Source: Dioscorea cayenensis subsp. rotundata (lineage: Eukaryota > Streptophyta > Magnoliopsida > Dioscoreales > Dioscoreaceae). From it: a stretch of 64,000 nt of DNA. The position numbers were made by a program, and so were the translations under genes. Below are positions 46,600 to 57,639 of this stretch, piece after piece (positions within the stretch are counted from its first letter, which is position 1; every line of letters starts with the position of its first letter). The stretch is from NCBI RefSeq assembly GCF_009730915.1, contig NC_052478.1, positions 21,680,387-21,744,386 on the forward strand, given 5' to 3'. The notes under the pieces are model-generated. The model made no database searches, was not told where the DNA came from, and worked only from the letters and a program-made list of their open reading frames with translations.

Positions 46600-47120
46600 C
46601 TGCAATTTTCGTAAGGAGTGCCTACAAGATTTAAATCATCCACATATACTGCTATCACAACAAAACCGTTAGTATAACTTTTAATAAACACACATGGACA
46701 TATATTATTATTTTGGTATCCCTTCTTTATAAGATATTCATCTGAGACTGTTATACCACATCCGGCTCAGATTGTTTTTAACCCATAAAGAGATCTCCGT
46801 AATTTAATAGAGTATAAATGATGATTATTTCAGTAATGTTTGTTTTTTTCTATATCCTTCGTGGATTTTTCATATATATGTCATTTTCAGTAATCCATAC
46901 GGATATGTCGTGACAACATCCATCAATCGCATATCTAATTTATTACTCACGCCATGGCAATTAAAAAAATCGAAAAAGTAATTCCATCCATTACAGTGAG
47001 AGTATGTCTCTTCATAATCAATACCATGCATTCGAGAAAAACCTCGAAAGCAACCAGCCTTGCTTTTAGATCTCATAATTTGATTATTTTCATTTCTTTT
47101 TTTCTCACAAACACCCATTT
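46600..47120 (-). pseudogene. Copia reverse transcriptase region (broken)
   Basis: Upstream pieces read SRMHGIDYEETYS and NKLDMRLMDVVTTYPYG. The catalytic YVDD lies at 46646-46635, in the context VVIAVYVDDLNLVGTP. Single-base indels separate the conserved pieces. Confidence 0.8.
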
Positions 47121-48333
47121 ATAACCGATCGGTTTTATCCCTTTCCGGTGTCGCACTATCGGCCCAAACACCTCACGCTTTTGATAGAGAATTTAGCTCA
47201 CCTGGATAGCTTTCTTTCCATTTTGGCCAATCATTTTCTTTGTCGACATTCTTCGATCGGATCGCGGCTCGGATCATTATCGATTTATTTCTATATCTCG
47301 TAGCCACATCGTAGATGAATATATCATTTATTTTGGCCTCATGCCGATTCAATCTTTCACCATCATCTACATAGCAAATTGAATTTTTCAACATTTTCGT
47401 AAATATCATCCCCCATCGATTCTTCATTAACTTGTTCCGAGGGTTTTTAAAATTTCCTCTCCTCTTTACATGGGAGATCCTTTTCTTTATTTTTTTCTCG
47501 CTTCCTTTTCTAGGAGCTCGAATCTTTTCGCACCAATTGGTCTTCCACGCTTTTGTCGTGGTTTATTTTCTACTTTCGATTTTCTTTTCAATGGATTCTT
47601 AGGAATCTCAATTCTCAGTAGGAGCATTCGCGAAATGGGTATATATGATTTGAGTTACCATTTTAGTATCAAAGTTAACGCATCGAGTATTTCATTCGCA
47701 ATATTTTCGCAATTTAATGATCCTTCGAACTTCAAGTTCACATTCATCGGCATCGAGGATCATATGTATGTAATCGTGATGCATTCCATTCAATTTCTTT
47801 TCGCTCATTTTCGAGTAATCATTTCTCCCCTAACGCAGTGGGAAGATGCGACTTCATCAAAAACGATAATCTGCAAATCTTGCAAAGAATACATCCCCAC
47901 GTTAATGGTCTCTAAATATCGTATAATCAAGGGGAATCATAACCAACATATATACCAAGTCTCAAGGTCATGGACCCATTTTGCATTTATTTGGGCGGTG
48001 GTATCGCACATATACATCGCACAAACCAAATATTCTTATATATGAAATATCGTGCCTTTTACCCATAACAAGTCGATGTGCGAATATAAATTACATGCAA
48101 ATGGGTCGGATCCCAGACAGTCATAGAAGATGCAAAATAGCTACTGACCCCTCACGCACTTGAGGCGCTTCGTCCTTAATAACATCGATCTAGCAATAAC
48201 TGGAGTCTTTTAATTAATGACTCCGCCAACCCATTTTGGGTATGTGACATCGAGCTACCTGGACGCTCAACATGTATTCCAACCGCCATACAATAATCAT
48301 AAAATGATTTTGATGAAAATTCACCAAAGATTA

Positions 48334-48620
48334 TCAAGAGCTAATTATCTTTATGTGATAATCGGAAATTGTGCTTTTAAGCCCCGATAATCTTGTGCCA
48401 ATAACCTCGCAAATGCTACATTCCTTGTAGACATGAAACATGGGACCATCTAGTCGACGATCGATTAAAACCATAAAATACCTAAATGGTCCATACGATC
48501 GGATGTATCGTCCACAAATGTCTCCTCGTATTCTTTCTAAAAATTTAGGAGATTCACCAGTCACTTTTGTATGTGAAGGTCCGTTATTAGCTTTCCCATC
48601 GAACATGCCGAATACGCATA
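48334..48620 (-). pseudogene. Copia integrase core fragment
   Basis: The minus strand reads SHTKVTGESPKFLERIRGDI, then FRYFMVLIDRR, typical of the start of the integrase catalytic core (first Asp in GDICG and the second in VLID). Confidence 0.75.
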
Positions 48621-48944
48621 TTCATTACGTGTTAGGATTTTATAATCCCTTCAGTGAGTGTCCCACGAGAACTAGTAATAATCCGCATGCAACATAATAG
48701 CATCTTTGGGATGTCCAAGTCTTTCATGCCATATTTTTAAATATCTCGGGTCATTAACCTTCCTAAGTTATCACCGTGATGTGATTCCATCACTTTAATA
48801 CGTGTAAAATATAATCCCGAGGATATACTGAGAAAGCTTTTCAAGCACACGCTTTTTGGCATGAAACAACTCGTGTAATATAAAAGATATTCTTTTCTTC
48901 CTTATCAACCGCCCTCTAAATGATATCCATCGAGACGTATATCT

Positions 48945-49150
48945 TTAAAGCTTAAAAGGTTTCCTCCTAGACTTAGGGGAATATAGAGCATTTTTCATCC
49001 GCAAGGATGCTCCATTTAGCAACATCAACGCCGCTTCTCCGAATCCTTCAACCGTGTCCGATGACCCCGCTATTGTAGCTATACACTGCCTTTCTCTCAT
49101 CGATAAGGATATAAAATATATTTTTCTTGTCAAAAATAGTACGCATTGTC
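48945..49150 (-). pseudogene. Copia protease / GAG-pre-integrase fragment
   Basis: The minus strand encodes KIYFISLSMRE, IATIAGSSDTVEGFGEAAL and NALYSPKSRR. The same segment is at 63480-63665 in the second element (FFDKKKIYFISLSTRKA, YSPSLGGNLLSF). Confidence 0.7.
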
Positions 49151-51039
49151 CCGAATCAATAACGATTCATCATGACCATATTCTAACAAAACAAAAAGAA
49201 AAAACATAATTTAATAAAAACATAAAGATATATTACAAACTAGTCTATAAGGAAATCTAACATATCTAAATATGTATTTTCGATTACATTTAAATTATTT
49301 ATAATTATCCCTAATCGACTCAACCATGGGGTTGCTACATAGAAAATTTTGTCTCAATATCTTTACCTTTCTTGCTTTTGGCCGATTCTTGCAGTAGAGT
49401 GGACAAACATGTAGGGTCCTGAAATTTCGACCAACGACCTTCCGCACACAACGACTAGACGATCTTTCTTTCGCTCTCTAACCCCATCTTGCTGGCTTTG
49501 TTGCGTCAATGTGTACATCGATTCTGTTATCGCGTGGTCCGATATTATTTCGGCCCCCACCACGACCGCCAGCAGGTCCTCGACCACCATACTCTCTCGC
49601 TCCACCGCGGGTTTTTAAAAACTAGCACCGCTGACCACGCCCTATCTTTCTGCCCAAAATTAATTTCGCGCAGTCGCCGATCCAGATGGTCGAGATCGAT
49701 GATTCTGATCAACACTCTATTCGTTTTGCTCCGCCCATAGGAGACAAGAAATTAATTCAGAATTTTTGTAAAATTCTTTCTATATCGTTGTTGTAATATA
49801 ACATTTCGGCGTGAAACGTCAGAATGTTTTCTCGAACATCATTCCTTCTCGACCACTGTCTTCCATTGCAGACGAAAGTCATCGAAAACAATTTTTAAAT
49901 AGGCTGGAATTATATTCCTCGCATTTTAAAAATCTTTGAAAACCCGAGGCTCGACCAATCATTGCGTGCTTTGCGCGAGTAGACTATCTCCCGAGATGTT
50001 CGAAACTTCTTTCAGTATAACCCACGAACCTCGTGTGGATCCTCTGATGGTCAAGTATTCATTCTTCGCCATCATCAATATGACGCTTCTTATACAAATA
50101 TTAAGGCCTCTATTTATTATCACTAGGCTCATTGCTATTAGTCATGGCATAGTTTTACTCAGTTTCTCGCTTTTAGGATGGAGCTTTGACATATCGAGGC
50201 TCCGGTGGATATATAATCGCTCCCCTAGATCTGAAGGTGCCCTCAAATTTCCTTTTGATATTTGCCATTTTTCTTCAAAATAATAATATACATGTAATTA
50301 GAATAGAGAGTATAGAATAAAATATAAAAAGCATCTATATCGCTCATATATACGGATCTGCCTCATGTATAACACTATTCATATATACAAAGATCGCTCA
50401 CGCATACGATTCATGTATACGGTATCACTCATAATACGCCGTAATTATCGCAGACAGCATTGGGAATTAAAATTTGCTTTGAAAAGTGATTATAAGTTAA
50501 AAGGGAAGCAGAAGCAAAATAGTGGAGAGAAGAAAAATAGGAGGTCGACGGAGAAAAAGTCGGCACGAGTCATCGACGGAGAAAAGCTCTACCGAGTCAT
50601 GATTTCTGAGAAACCCCGGCACCATGGAGCGTAGAGAAGGGGCCATGAGAAGAGAAAAAAGGCCTGATGATGTTTTTACCGACTTTTGTCAACGATCACT
50701 GGACCTGGAGGGTCGCCAAGAAGACGATGCTCGCTACTGATTTGATGGAAAGCCTCATTGTAATAATAATATTATCGCTTTTTCTTGTTTATTTTAAAAG
50801 TATCGGCTAATATTAGCCTTAGTGGCTTTAGTGATCAGTATGTTTTTATGTACGCTTCTAAGAAAATCTTTTATGTATTATCTGTATCAATAAAATGTAT
50901 GGTTTGGTAGTATTATATTATCCGCCGATCCTTCCTCGCATTCAAAAGTTAGAAATCGGACTTCCACATATATATATATATATATTAGATGAAATCAAAG
51001 AAAAATTAAAATCATATGAGCAAATTCAGCCGTATAACG

Positions 51040-51269
51040 TGTTAAGAATATATATAGTTATAAATGTAAAAAAGTAATAAGAATAGAGAGCCAAGAAAGA
51101 TTACCAAACACCCAAAAACCCCAAGAATTAGTCATTCTTCTTCTTTCTTCTTTATTTCTCTCTTTCTTTCTTCTTTTCTATATATCAAATATAAAATGAG
51201 GTGGGTATTTATAAGTGCTACAAGAGTCGAAACGAACCGGCCAGACTTCCATTCGGATCCCGATCATTC
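51040..51269 (-). repeat. 5' LTR of Copia element 1 (cut by the gap)
   Basis: The sequence begins TGTTAAGAATATATATA and follows the 3' LTR closely for about 230 bp until the gap. Just inside it (51020-51039), on the minus strand, CGTTATACGG occupies the primer-binding-site position. Confidence 0.8.
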
Positions 51270-52269
51270 NNNNNNNNNNNNNNNNNNNNNNNNNNNNNNN
51301 NNNNNNNNNNNNNNNNNNNNNNNNNNNNNNNNNNNNNNNNNNNNNNNNNNNNNNNNNNNNNNNNNNNNNNNNNNNNNNNNNNNNNNNNNNNNNNNNNNNN
51401 NNNNNNNNNNNNNNNNNNNNNNNNNNNNNNNNNNNNNNNNNNNNNNNNNNNNNNNNNNNNNNNNNNNNNNNNNNNNNNNNNNNNNNNNNNNNNNNNNNNN
51501 NNNNNNNNNNNNNNNNNNNNNNNNNNNNNNNNNNNNNNNNNNNNNNNNNNNNNNNNNNNNNNNNNNNNNNNNNNNNNNNNNNNNNNNNNNNNNNNNNNNN
51601 NNNNNNNNNNNNNNNNNNNNNNNNNNNNNNNNNNNNNNNNNNNNNNNNNNNNNNNNNNNNNNNNNNNNNNNNNNNNNNNNNNNNNNNNNNNNNNNNNNNN
51701 NNNNNNNNNNNNNNNNNNNNNNNNNNNNNNNNNNNNNNNNNNNNNNNNNNNNNNNNNNNNNNNNNNNNNNNNNNNNNNNNNNNNNNNNNNNNNNNNNNNN
51801 NNNNNNNNNNNNNNNNNNNNNNNNNNNNNNNNNNNNNNNNNNNNNNNNNNNNNNNNNNNNNNNNNNNNNNNNNNNNNNNNNNNNNNNNNNNNNNNNNNNN
51901 NNNNNNNNNNNNNNNNNNNNNNNNNNNNNNNNNNNNNNNNNNNNNNNNNNNNNNNNNNNNNNNNNNNNNNNNNNNNNNNNNNNNNNNNNNNNNNNNNNNN
52001 NNNNNNNNNNNNNNNNNNNNNNNNNNNNNNNNNNNNNNNNNNNNNNNNNNNNNNNNNNNNNNNNNNNNNNNNNNNNNNNNNNNNNNNNNNNNNNNNNNNN
52101 NNNNNNNNNNNNNNNNNNNNNNNNNNNNNNNNNNNNNNNNNNNNNNNNNNNNNNNNNNNNNNNNNNNNNNNNNNNNNNNNNNNNNNNNNNNNNNNNNNNN
52201 NNNNNNNNNNNNNNNNNNNNNNNNNNNNNNNNNNNNNNNNNNNNNNNNNNNNNNNNNNNNNNNNNNNNN
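51270..52269. other. Assembly gap (1000 N)
   Basis: Exactly 1000 undetermined bases. The gap falls inside an LTR, where identical repeats commonly break assemblies. The true length is unknown. Confidence 1.
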
Positions 52270-52999
52270 GCAACTTATGAATATAATTATAAGTGGTCAA
52301 TTTATATAATTATAAATTTTGTGTCCAATTAATTAATTAATAATAAAATTATTAATTAAATTAATTTGTAATAAATTTATCAAAACTAAAATAGCTAAAA
52401 ATATATCAAAACAATGCATTGATAGAGCATTTGTATGAGCTAATATATTAATTCAGAAGTGTTCTTAAAATTGATAAAACAATGCCTTTTTCCCATATTA
52501 TGTTGTATTATTTTTGCATTATTTGTTGTATGTTTGTTGGATGAGATTTAATGTAAAAATATTTAATCAAGCAATTTTTGTTGTTGTTAAAGTTGTAATC
52601 AACGTATGTTTAAATATTAAATATTTTCTTTTGTTATATGAAAATAATTTTCATTATTTATTAGTTAATAAAAATTCATAATTAAATTTTTACATAAATT
52701 AAATTATAAATTAATAATATTCTAATCCATTTAAATAATTTAAATTATATTTATCAAGAAATATTACATTGTAATAAATATTTAATTAGTCATCATGGAA
52801 AATAATTAATTTCAAGTATTTTGGTGATTAGATGATCTTGAAATAGAGTGAGTAAGGGATCACAAGCAGGAAGAGCATCATGCTTGTTGGCATCAACATC
52901 AACTATGCTCTTCTCCATGGTCGGGTCCCCTATGTTGACACAGGCAAAACTCAAAGCCAATCATCGCTTTTATTTGGGAGAATACTCGATAAGTGCTTG
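52270..52999. other. AT-rich DNA with one short coding-like patch
   Basis: Most is AT-rich. At about 52855-52945 the minus strand reads as a GC-richer open patch (MEKSIVDVDANKHDALPACD). I do not recognise it with confidence; it may be a captured or broken exon. Confidence 0.35.
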
Positions 53000-54845
53000 T
53001 GTGTTAAGAATGTGAAGTGTTCTTCTTTTTACAACGAGCATTACTTTTATCAGGTTTAAGCCCTAATACATGTGTATTTGTGTTCTTTCGCAGGTAGGGT
53101 ATGTAAGCTATGTTTTAAGAAAAGATGTTTCAAAAGTAGATCGCGACGCACTATTTCGATAAATCTGAAGCGAACAAACGCCAAGCACATCAAGTCGACC
53201 TGAAGATACATGAATATGTGCCAACCTCCATGTATTCAAGCTATAATGATTTTGGGGGCACAAGGGCGCCACATTTGCGTATCCCGACTCTCGCATCGAT
53301 AGCAAGATCTTCACCAATGAACCCATTTATTGAAAAAGTGACGCGATTCACGCACTAAACGCGCAGCCTCGCTTATGTTGCCTCGATGAAAAGTGGATTC
53401 GGAAGTATTTTTGGCGGAGTACTATAGCAAGTTACTGTAGTAAAAATCAATGTAGCATTTTATCGTTTTCACACCGGCCGAAAAATCGGAATTCCGTAGA
53501 ATTCACATCGGCAGTGGTGGATGGTCAGATTCCAGCTTTTTAAAAGCCGCGATTCAAAATTCTCCGATTTCTCTATCTTTTTCCCTATATTTTCTTCCAT
53601 CTTTCCCCATCTTTGGAGGCGCAGTGGCCGTGGTTTGGAGAGGCTTTGGCAAGGCTTTTGAGGGGCTCGACGGCCTTCGACACCGCTGCTTCCTTCGGAA
53701 GAGAGCTGATTCGGGAGCTCTCGGCTGACCGATCCCGGGCGAGGTGTGCCCTAGGTTTCGACGAGGGACCCGATGAAGAAGATGTGGCCGATCCACAAGA
53801 CCTTCGGCTACTGTAACACAAGGGGGTTTTCATTCATGGATTACATCTCTATACTTTTGATTTCATTATCTATCAGTATTTTCGTCTCCACGAGAGCTAA
53901 ACCTCTAAGTGGTACTCTGGGTATCTTCGAACCCTAGTGATGTATTCATTTCTTCAACTTTTATTATGCTTTCAATTAATCGATGTTTATCGTGAGTTCC
54001 AATTTTTCAATGCCCGATCAGTGGTGAATACTCCCCCAGAGCGATACTAGTGGTCGAGAGTTCTTGTTGGTAACCTTGTGAGTGTGTGGCACAAAGACTG
54101 AGTGTTAGACAAAACTAGGGTCGGGAGAGGGGTTGAGAGGGTGAGTCGAGAGGCACAGAGTCCCTTCCTCCGATGTGTGTTAGATTCTACCCCGCCTCGA
54201 GTTCTTTGCGCCCACAATAGAGTGACTGGTCTAAAGGACGACCTTCCTACCGGGAGCTTAGTTGTGGCTACACATCGGAGTAAGCTAAGGGTATCTTAGT
54301 ATCTAGGGCTTAATTGCTGGTTAGTACATTCCACTCGGACCAAAGGGTTAGGTCTACAATTAGGAAGAGATTTATCACTTGGAATCTCCTAGAACTTATT
54401 GCTAATTCTATGCGAAAAGTGAGGTTGAGGAGGTTATTCAACTTCTCCTCCGGGACATGTATAGAGTTAGGCATAGGCTGACCTTAGATTTGGGACTATG
54501 TAATTAAGGATTTCCACGACTCACTTTGCATTGATTAGGAAGCATAATAGAGGGTTCTTGCACTTGAAAATGATTGTCCTAGGGCGGAGCAATATCCGGT
54601 ACCCCCATTTATCGCTGATTGCCTTTCCCATCTTTTTACTTGCGCCTCCTTTATCTTTTCTTTCTATTTTTTATTTGCATTGAGTTTGTTTCCACATCAC
54701 TTTCAACATATTTTCATTTTAGTTAAATATCAATCTTGGTGGTTCTAAGCACTATTCCCTCGAGGATTCGACTACCCTCTCACCGGGTATTATTACTCGA
54801 CACCGTGCACTTGCGGTTTTACACGCATATTCAGTATCGTCAATA
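53000..54845 (+). mobile_element. Probable Ty3/Gypsy LTR remnant
   Basis: The right end (about 54760-54840) has the phrase CCCTCGAGGATTCGAC then ACCGTGCACTTGCGG and TTTTACACGCAT. This resembles the 3' end of long LTRs in plant Gypsy elements. The upstream 1.7 kb is a mix of GC-rich and ordinary sequence with no domain. No internal region follows, so this is a truncated LTR or solo LTR. Boundaries are approximate. Confidence 0.4.
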
Positions 54846-54849
54846 CAAC

Positions 54850-55645
54850 ATTATGCATCTATAGCTATGGAAGAAATTGTAGCAAAAGGTACAAAATCCT
54901 GTAGCCAAACACCTTAGCTTCAAAGATGAATCTCGTAGCAAGAAATGCCATAGCTAAAAGTTAGCCACATATTTTATGACTTCTGTAGCTAAGTGTAATA
55001 TATTTTGCTACAACTTTTATTTTTCCAAGTCTACAAGAATAAAATATTTTGCCATGAAAATTTAACTTGGTAGCAAATAATTATTTGTTTTAGCTACATT
55101 ATATTTATATATATAGCAAAATAGATATTAGTTACAACAGAGAAACTTTGTGTCAAAAATTTTAATTTACTTGCCACAGTGAAATTTTTGTCACAAATAT
55201 TTTATGATTTAGTTATAAATGTAATACGTCCGTAACTAAATTAAACATTCATTTGCTATAGTTACTAAAACGTAGCTAAAAAGATAGCATCTTTGCTTCG
55301 AAACAACTCGCTATAGCTACACACTAAAAATATTTTGCATGAAATAGGAGGCTTGTAACAAATTCTACATGAAACAAGGGTATCAGTGATGTAAATTTCG
55401 CCACCGAAAGATCAAATTCGCGGTGATGACTTTCACGGACGGTAATTTCCGTTGGACATTTCCGTTGGTAATAATAAAGTGGCTAAAAGTGTTTATCACC
55501 CACCGAAGTCCGTCACTGATTCTTAACAACACCAACGGAATTCCGTCACAGAAAGTGTTTATCAAATATAGATAGCTACAAATGACTTTGTCTATAGCTA
55601 TTGTAATGTTTTAGCTACAAAAATATATTTTTAGTGCTATGAATT
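54850..55645. mobile_element. CACTA-like subterminal repeat region
   Basis: Many short copies of TAGCTA(C/A)A and TGTAGCTA, in both orientations, are spread over 800 bp, mixed with CGTCACTGA- and CCGTTGG-type motifs. Dense subterminal repeats of this kind are characteristic of CACTA (En/Spm) ends. A possible terminus TTTTTAGTG lies at about 55628-55636. No transposase is seen. Confidence 0.4.
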
Positions 55646-56048
55646 TGTAGTCAGAGATATAGATTGTTAGAAAAGCGTGTCAAATACCGTATTTAGTATT
55701 TGTAATTTACTCAATCTCCTTCTTTGGTCCTTCTGTTATAATATGTTCTTAGAAGATCCCTCTATTATTCAGATGGGATTAATTTTAATCCCTCACCCCT
55801 AATATCCGATCCCATTTTTATGTCCATCATCGCTAACATGGCAATTTTATCATAAAAATTATTAGGGTTATTAGGGTTACTTGTGATATTACTTCTTTAC
55901 CCACATTACTCACACACACATTGTAATATATAAAACAATGCTTATCATCAATATACAATTAACCTTTCTTCCTGCGATACTCTACTTTGTCTCATGCTCT
56001 TCAAGTTCAAGATTCACCTCTTGAGTTCGAGGAACCTGCTTTGACATC
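55646..56048. other. Unassigned DNA between transposons
   Basis: Mixed composition, no coding signal or recognised repeat. Confidence 0.4.
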
Positions 56049-57622
56049 TTGCTCAACTATGAAGCACAACCACGCCATCCCGACTCCTCCCCTGCTGCTT
56101 CTCGCCATGCTCTTCACTATTTCTACCAGGGCCATCACACCCTAAACCTTTCCGCTCCGGATTTCAACATCGGCCTTCTCATATTCCCTCGACCCTCGGC
56201 CCATGGGTCTTCACCGCCAAGTGCGATCTCATCATTTCGCTCACCAGTACAGGGGGGACTCTTCCACCTACTACCTCATCTTGGTCCACATTGGCACGAA
56301 GGTCGATGGGTGCTAGATCTGCTCGCCTGGAGCTTATCATCGACCGCCACGCATTCGATCGCATCATGGAGATCGCTGGGTTTCAAGAGGTACAACTCCT
56401 GCTGGATCTCATCGCAAGGCCCAACGAAAAACAATTCAAGAGACTTTGTTGGCTTAGGGCCGGTAACTCGTAGAAAGACATTCAAAAATCCTCAAGATAC
56501 GCCGTGAGAGCCGATGATTGTTTGAGCTTGAAGAGGGCCGCTTCATGATTAAAAAGATGATGGACCAAATTGATCTCGATCTTGCGATCAAAATCGCTCC
56601 AATTAGTGAGTTGATCCGTAGCACGAAGCCATTGAAACCACTGAAGCACTGGTCCTGCTAGGTAAAACACTGCGATGGCGAGATGTTGGTCTTCCGGAAT
56701 TTGATGGAATGTGAAAAAATGGTTAATATGGTATAACCACCCCGTAACGCTCTCGCCGAGAAGATCGGGACCCCCGATCGCTCGGCAATCTAGTTGTCTG
56801 TATGGATGACTGACGATCGTGTTGATGCGAGTATGAGAGGTGATAAATGATGAAGGGAAGTACCGAATTAGGGATCTGTAGCGTAAGGAGGGTGGTCCGT
56901 GAATGGGATGGTGTTGTGGGCCTATTGATCTCGCTATAATTTGAGCATCATCTCCGCCATTAGGGCCTCGCTGAGCGGCAAGCTGAGCTTCGAAGGATAT
57001 CGACGGACTCATCATGACTCTTCTTCATAATCTCAAATGATTCTGAATGTTACTGGACTGTTGTGTAGAGCGACTCTCGCCGGGGAAAAACAGAGTCGAA
57101 TCGAGCGAGCCGCCGACCATCATGGAGATCCGCTTCTTCCATGGCCCCGGTTTTTGGTCTTCATGCCGCCTCGCCATTCTCTCAATGAAAGCACCAAATT
57201 GTAGCAGTACTTTTAAGTCTAGTAATGGAGGCTGAGAATCTTAGAAGAGAATGGAAGAACAGGAAAGAGAGAAAGAGGCTGAGAAGGAGAGAAGATAAGA
57301 GAATTAGAGAAATTATGGCCAAAAGATGCCATTCTCCCTCATTACCCATTTTAGTTATATAGGAATTCCTGCACTCAATTACAATTTGTAACAACCCTTG
57401 CCATCCGGCATTCTCTCGAGCACCTTCTGTGCCAGGACACCCAAACCTTGTAACAACCCTCCTTGTAATAACTAAAATACTAGAAATTACATTCATTCAC
57501 CCATTGACTATTCTTGATTAATAGTAACTGCTCCTAATATAAAATCATCAAATTTGGCTGCATGCTTCCCTTGATTTTTGTCTTGAACTTCTCCTTGTGT
57601 GAGTAGCGACCCTGGCACATCA
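56049..57622 (-). mobile_element. Truncated Ty3/Gypsy element: 5' LTR and gag
   Basis: The 5' LTR is about 57200-57622 (minus strand, TGATGTGCC...CTGCTACA). It is followed directly by TTTGGTGCTTTCATTGAG, the leader sequence common after plant Gypsy LTRs. The gag start is at 57177. The element is cut off at about 56.05 kb before protease and RT. It replaced the 3' end of the UGT pseudogene. Confidence 0.65.
56179..57177 (-). pseudogene. Gypsy gag (retrotransposon gag domain), broken
   Basis: The start is MARRHEDQKPGPWKKR. The gag core is GWLYHINHFFTFHQIPEDQH, AGPVLQWFQWLRATDQLTNW and NHEAALFKLKQSSALTAYL. After a frame change near 56480 it continues with PCDEIQQELYLLKPSDLHDA. The motifs are those of the plant Ty3/Gypsy gag domain. 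Confidence 0.8.
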
Positions 57623-57639
57623 TCTTTGCTTGCTTTCCT

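Larger units (their letters stand above)
44990..51269 (-). mobile_element. Ty1/Copia LTR retrotransposon, minus strand
   Basis: The 3' LTR is 44990-45393 and the 5' LTR starts at 51040 and runs into the gap. LTR ends are TGTTA...TAACA. Reading leftward, gag-like sequence is at about 49360-50630, protease at about 48945-49150, GAG-pre-integrase at about 48650-48950 and integrase at about 48334-48610. Reverse transcriptase follows at about 46600-47120 and RNase H at about 45738-46200. The domain order protease-integrase-RT-RNase H is that of Copia. Frames are interrupted by many one-base indels although residues are well conserved. It is the same family as the element at 61209. Confidence 0.85.

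Noticed and set aside
49489..50283. Plus-strand frames over the Copia gag region
   Set aside because: Antisense shadows of the minus-strand element.
50365..50634. Lys/Arg-rich plus-strand frame of 89 codons
   Set aside because: Lies in the leader/gag end of the minus-strand Copia; composition effect with no family match.
51196..52332. Long open frames across the second N run
   Set aside because: Same reason: they arise from the gap, and the real flanks are LTR and AT-rich DNA.
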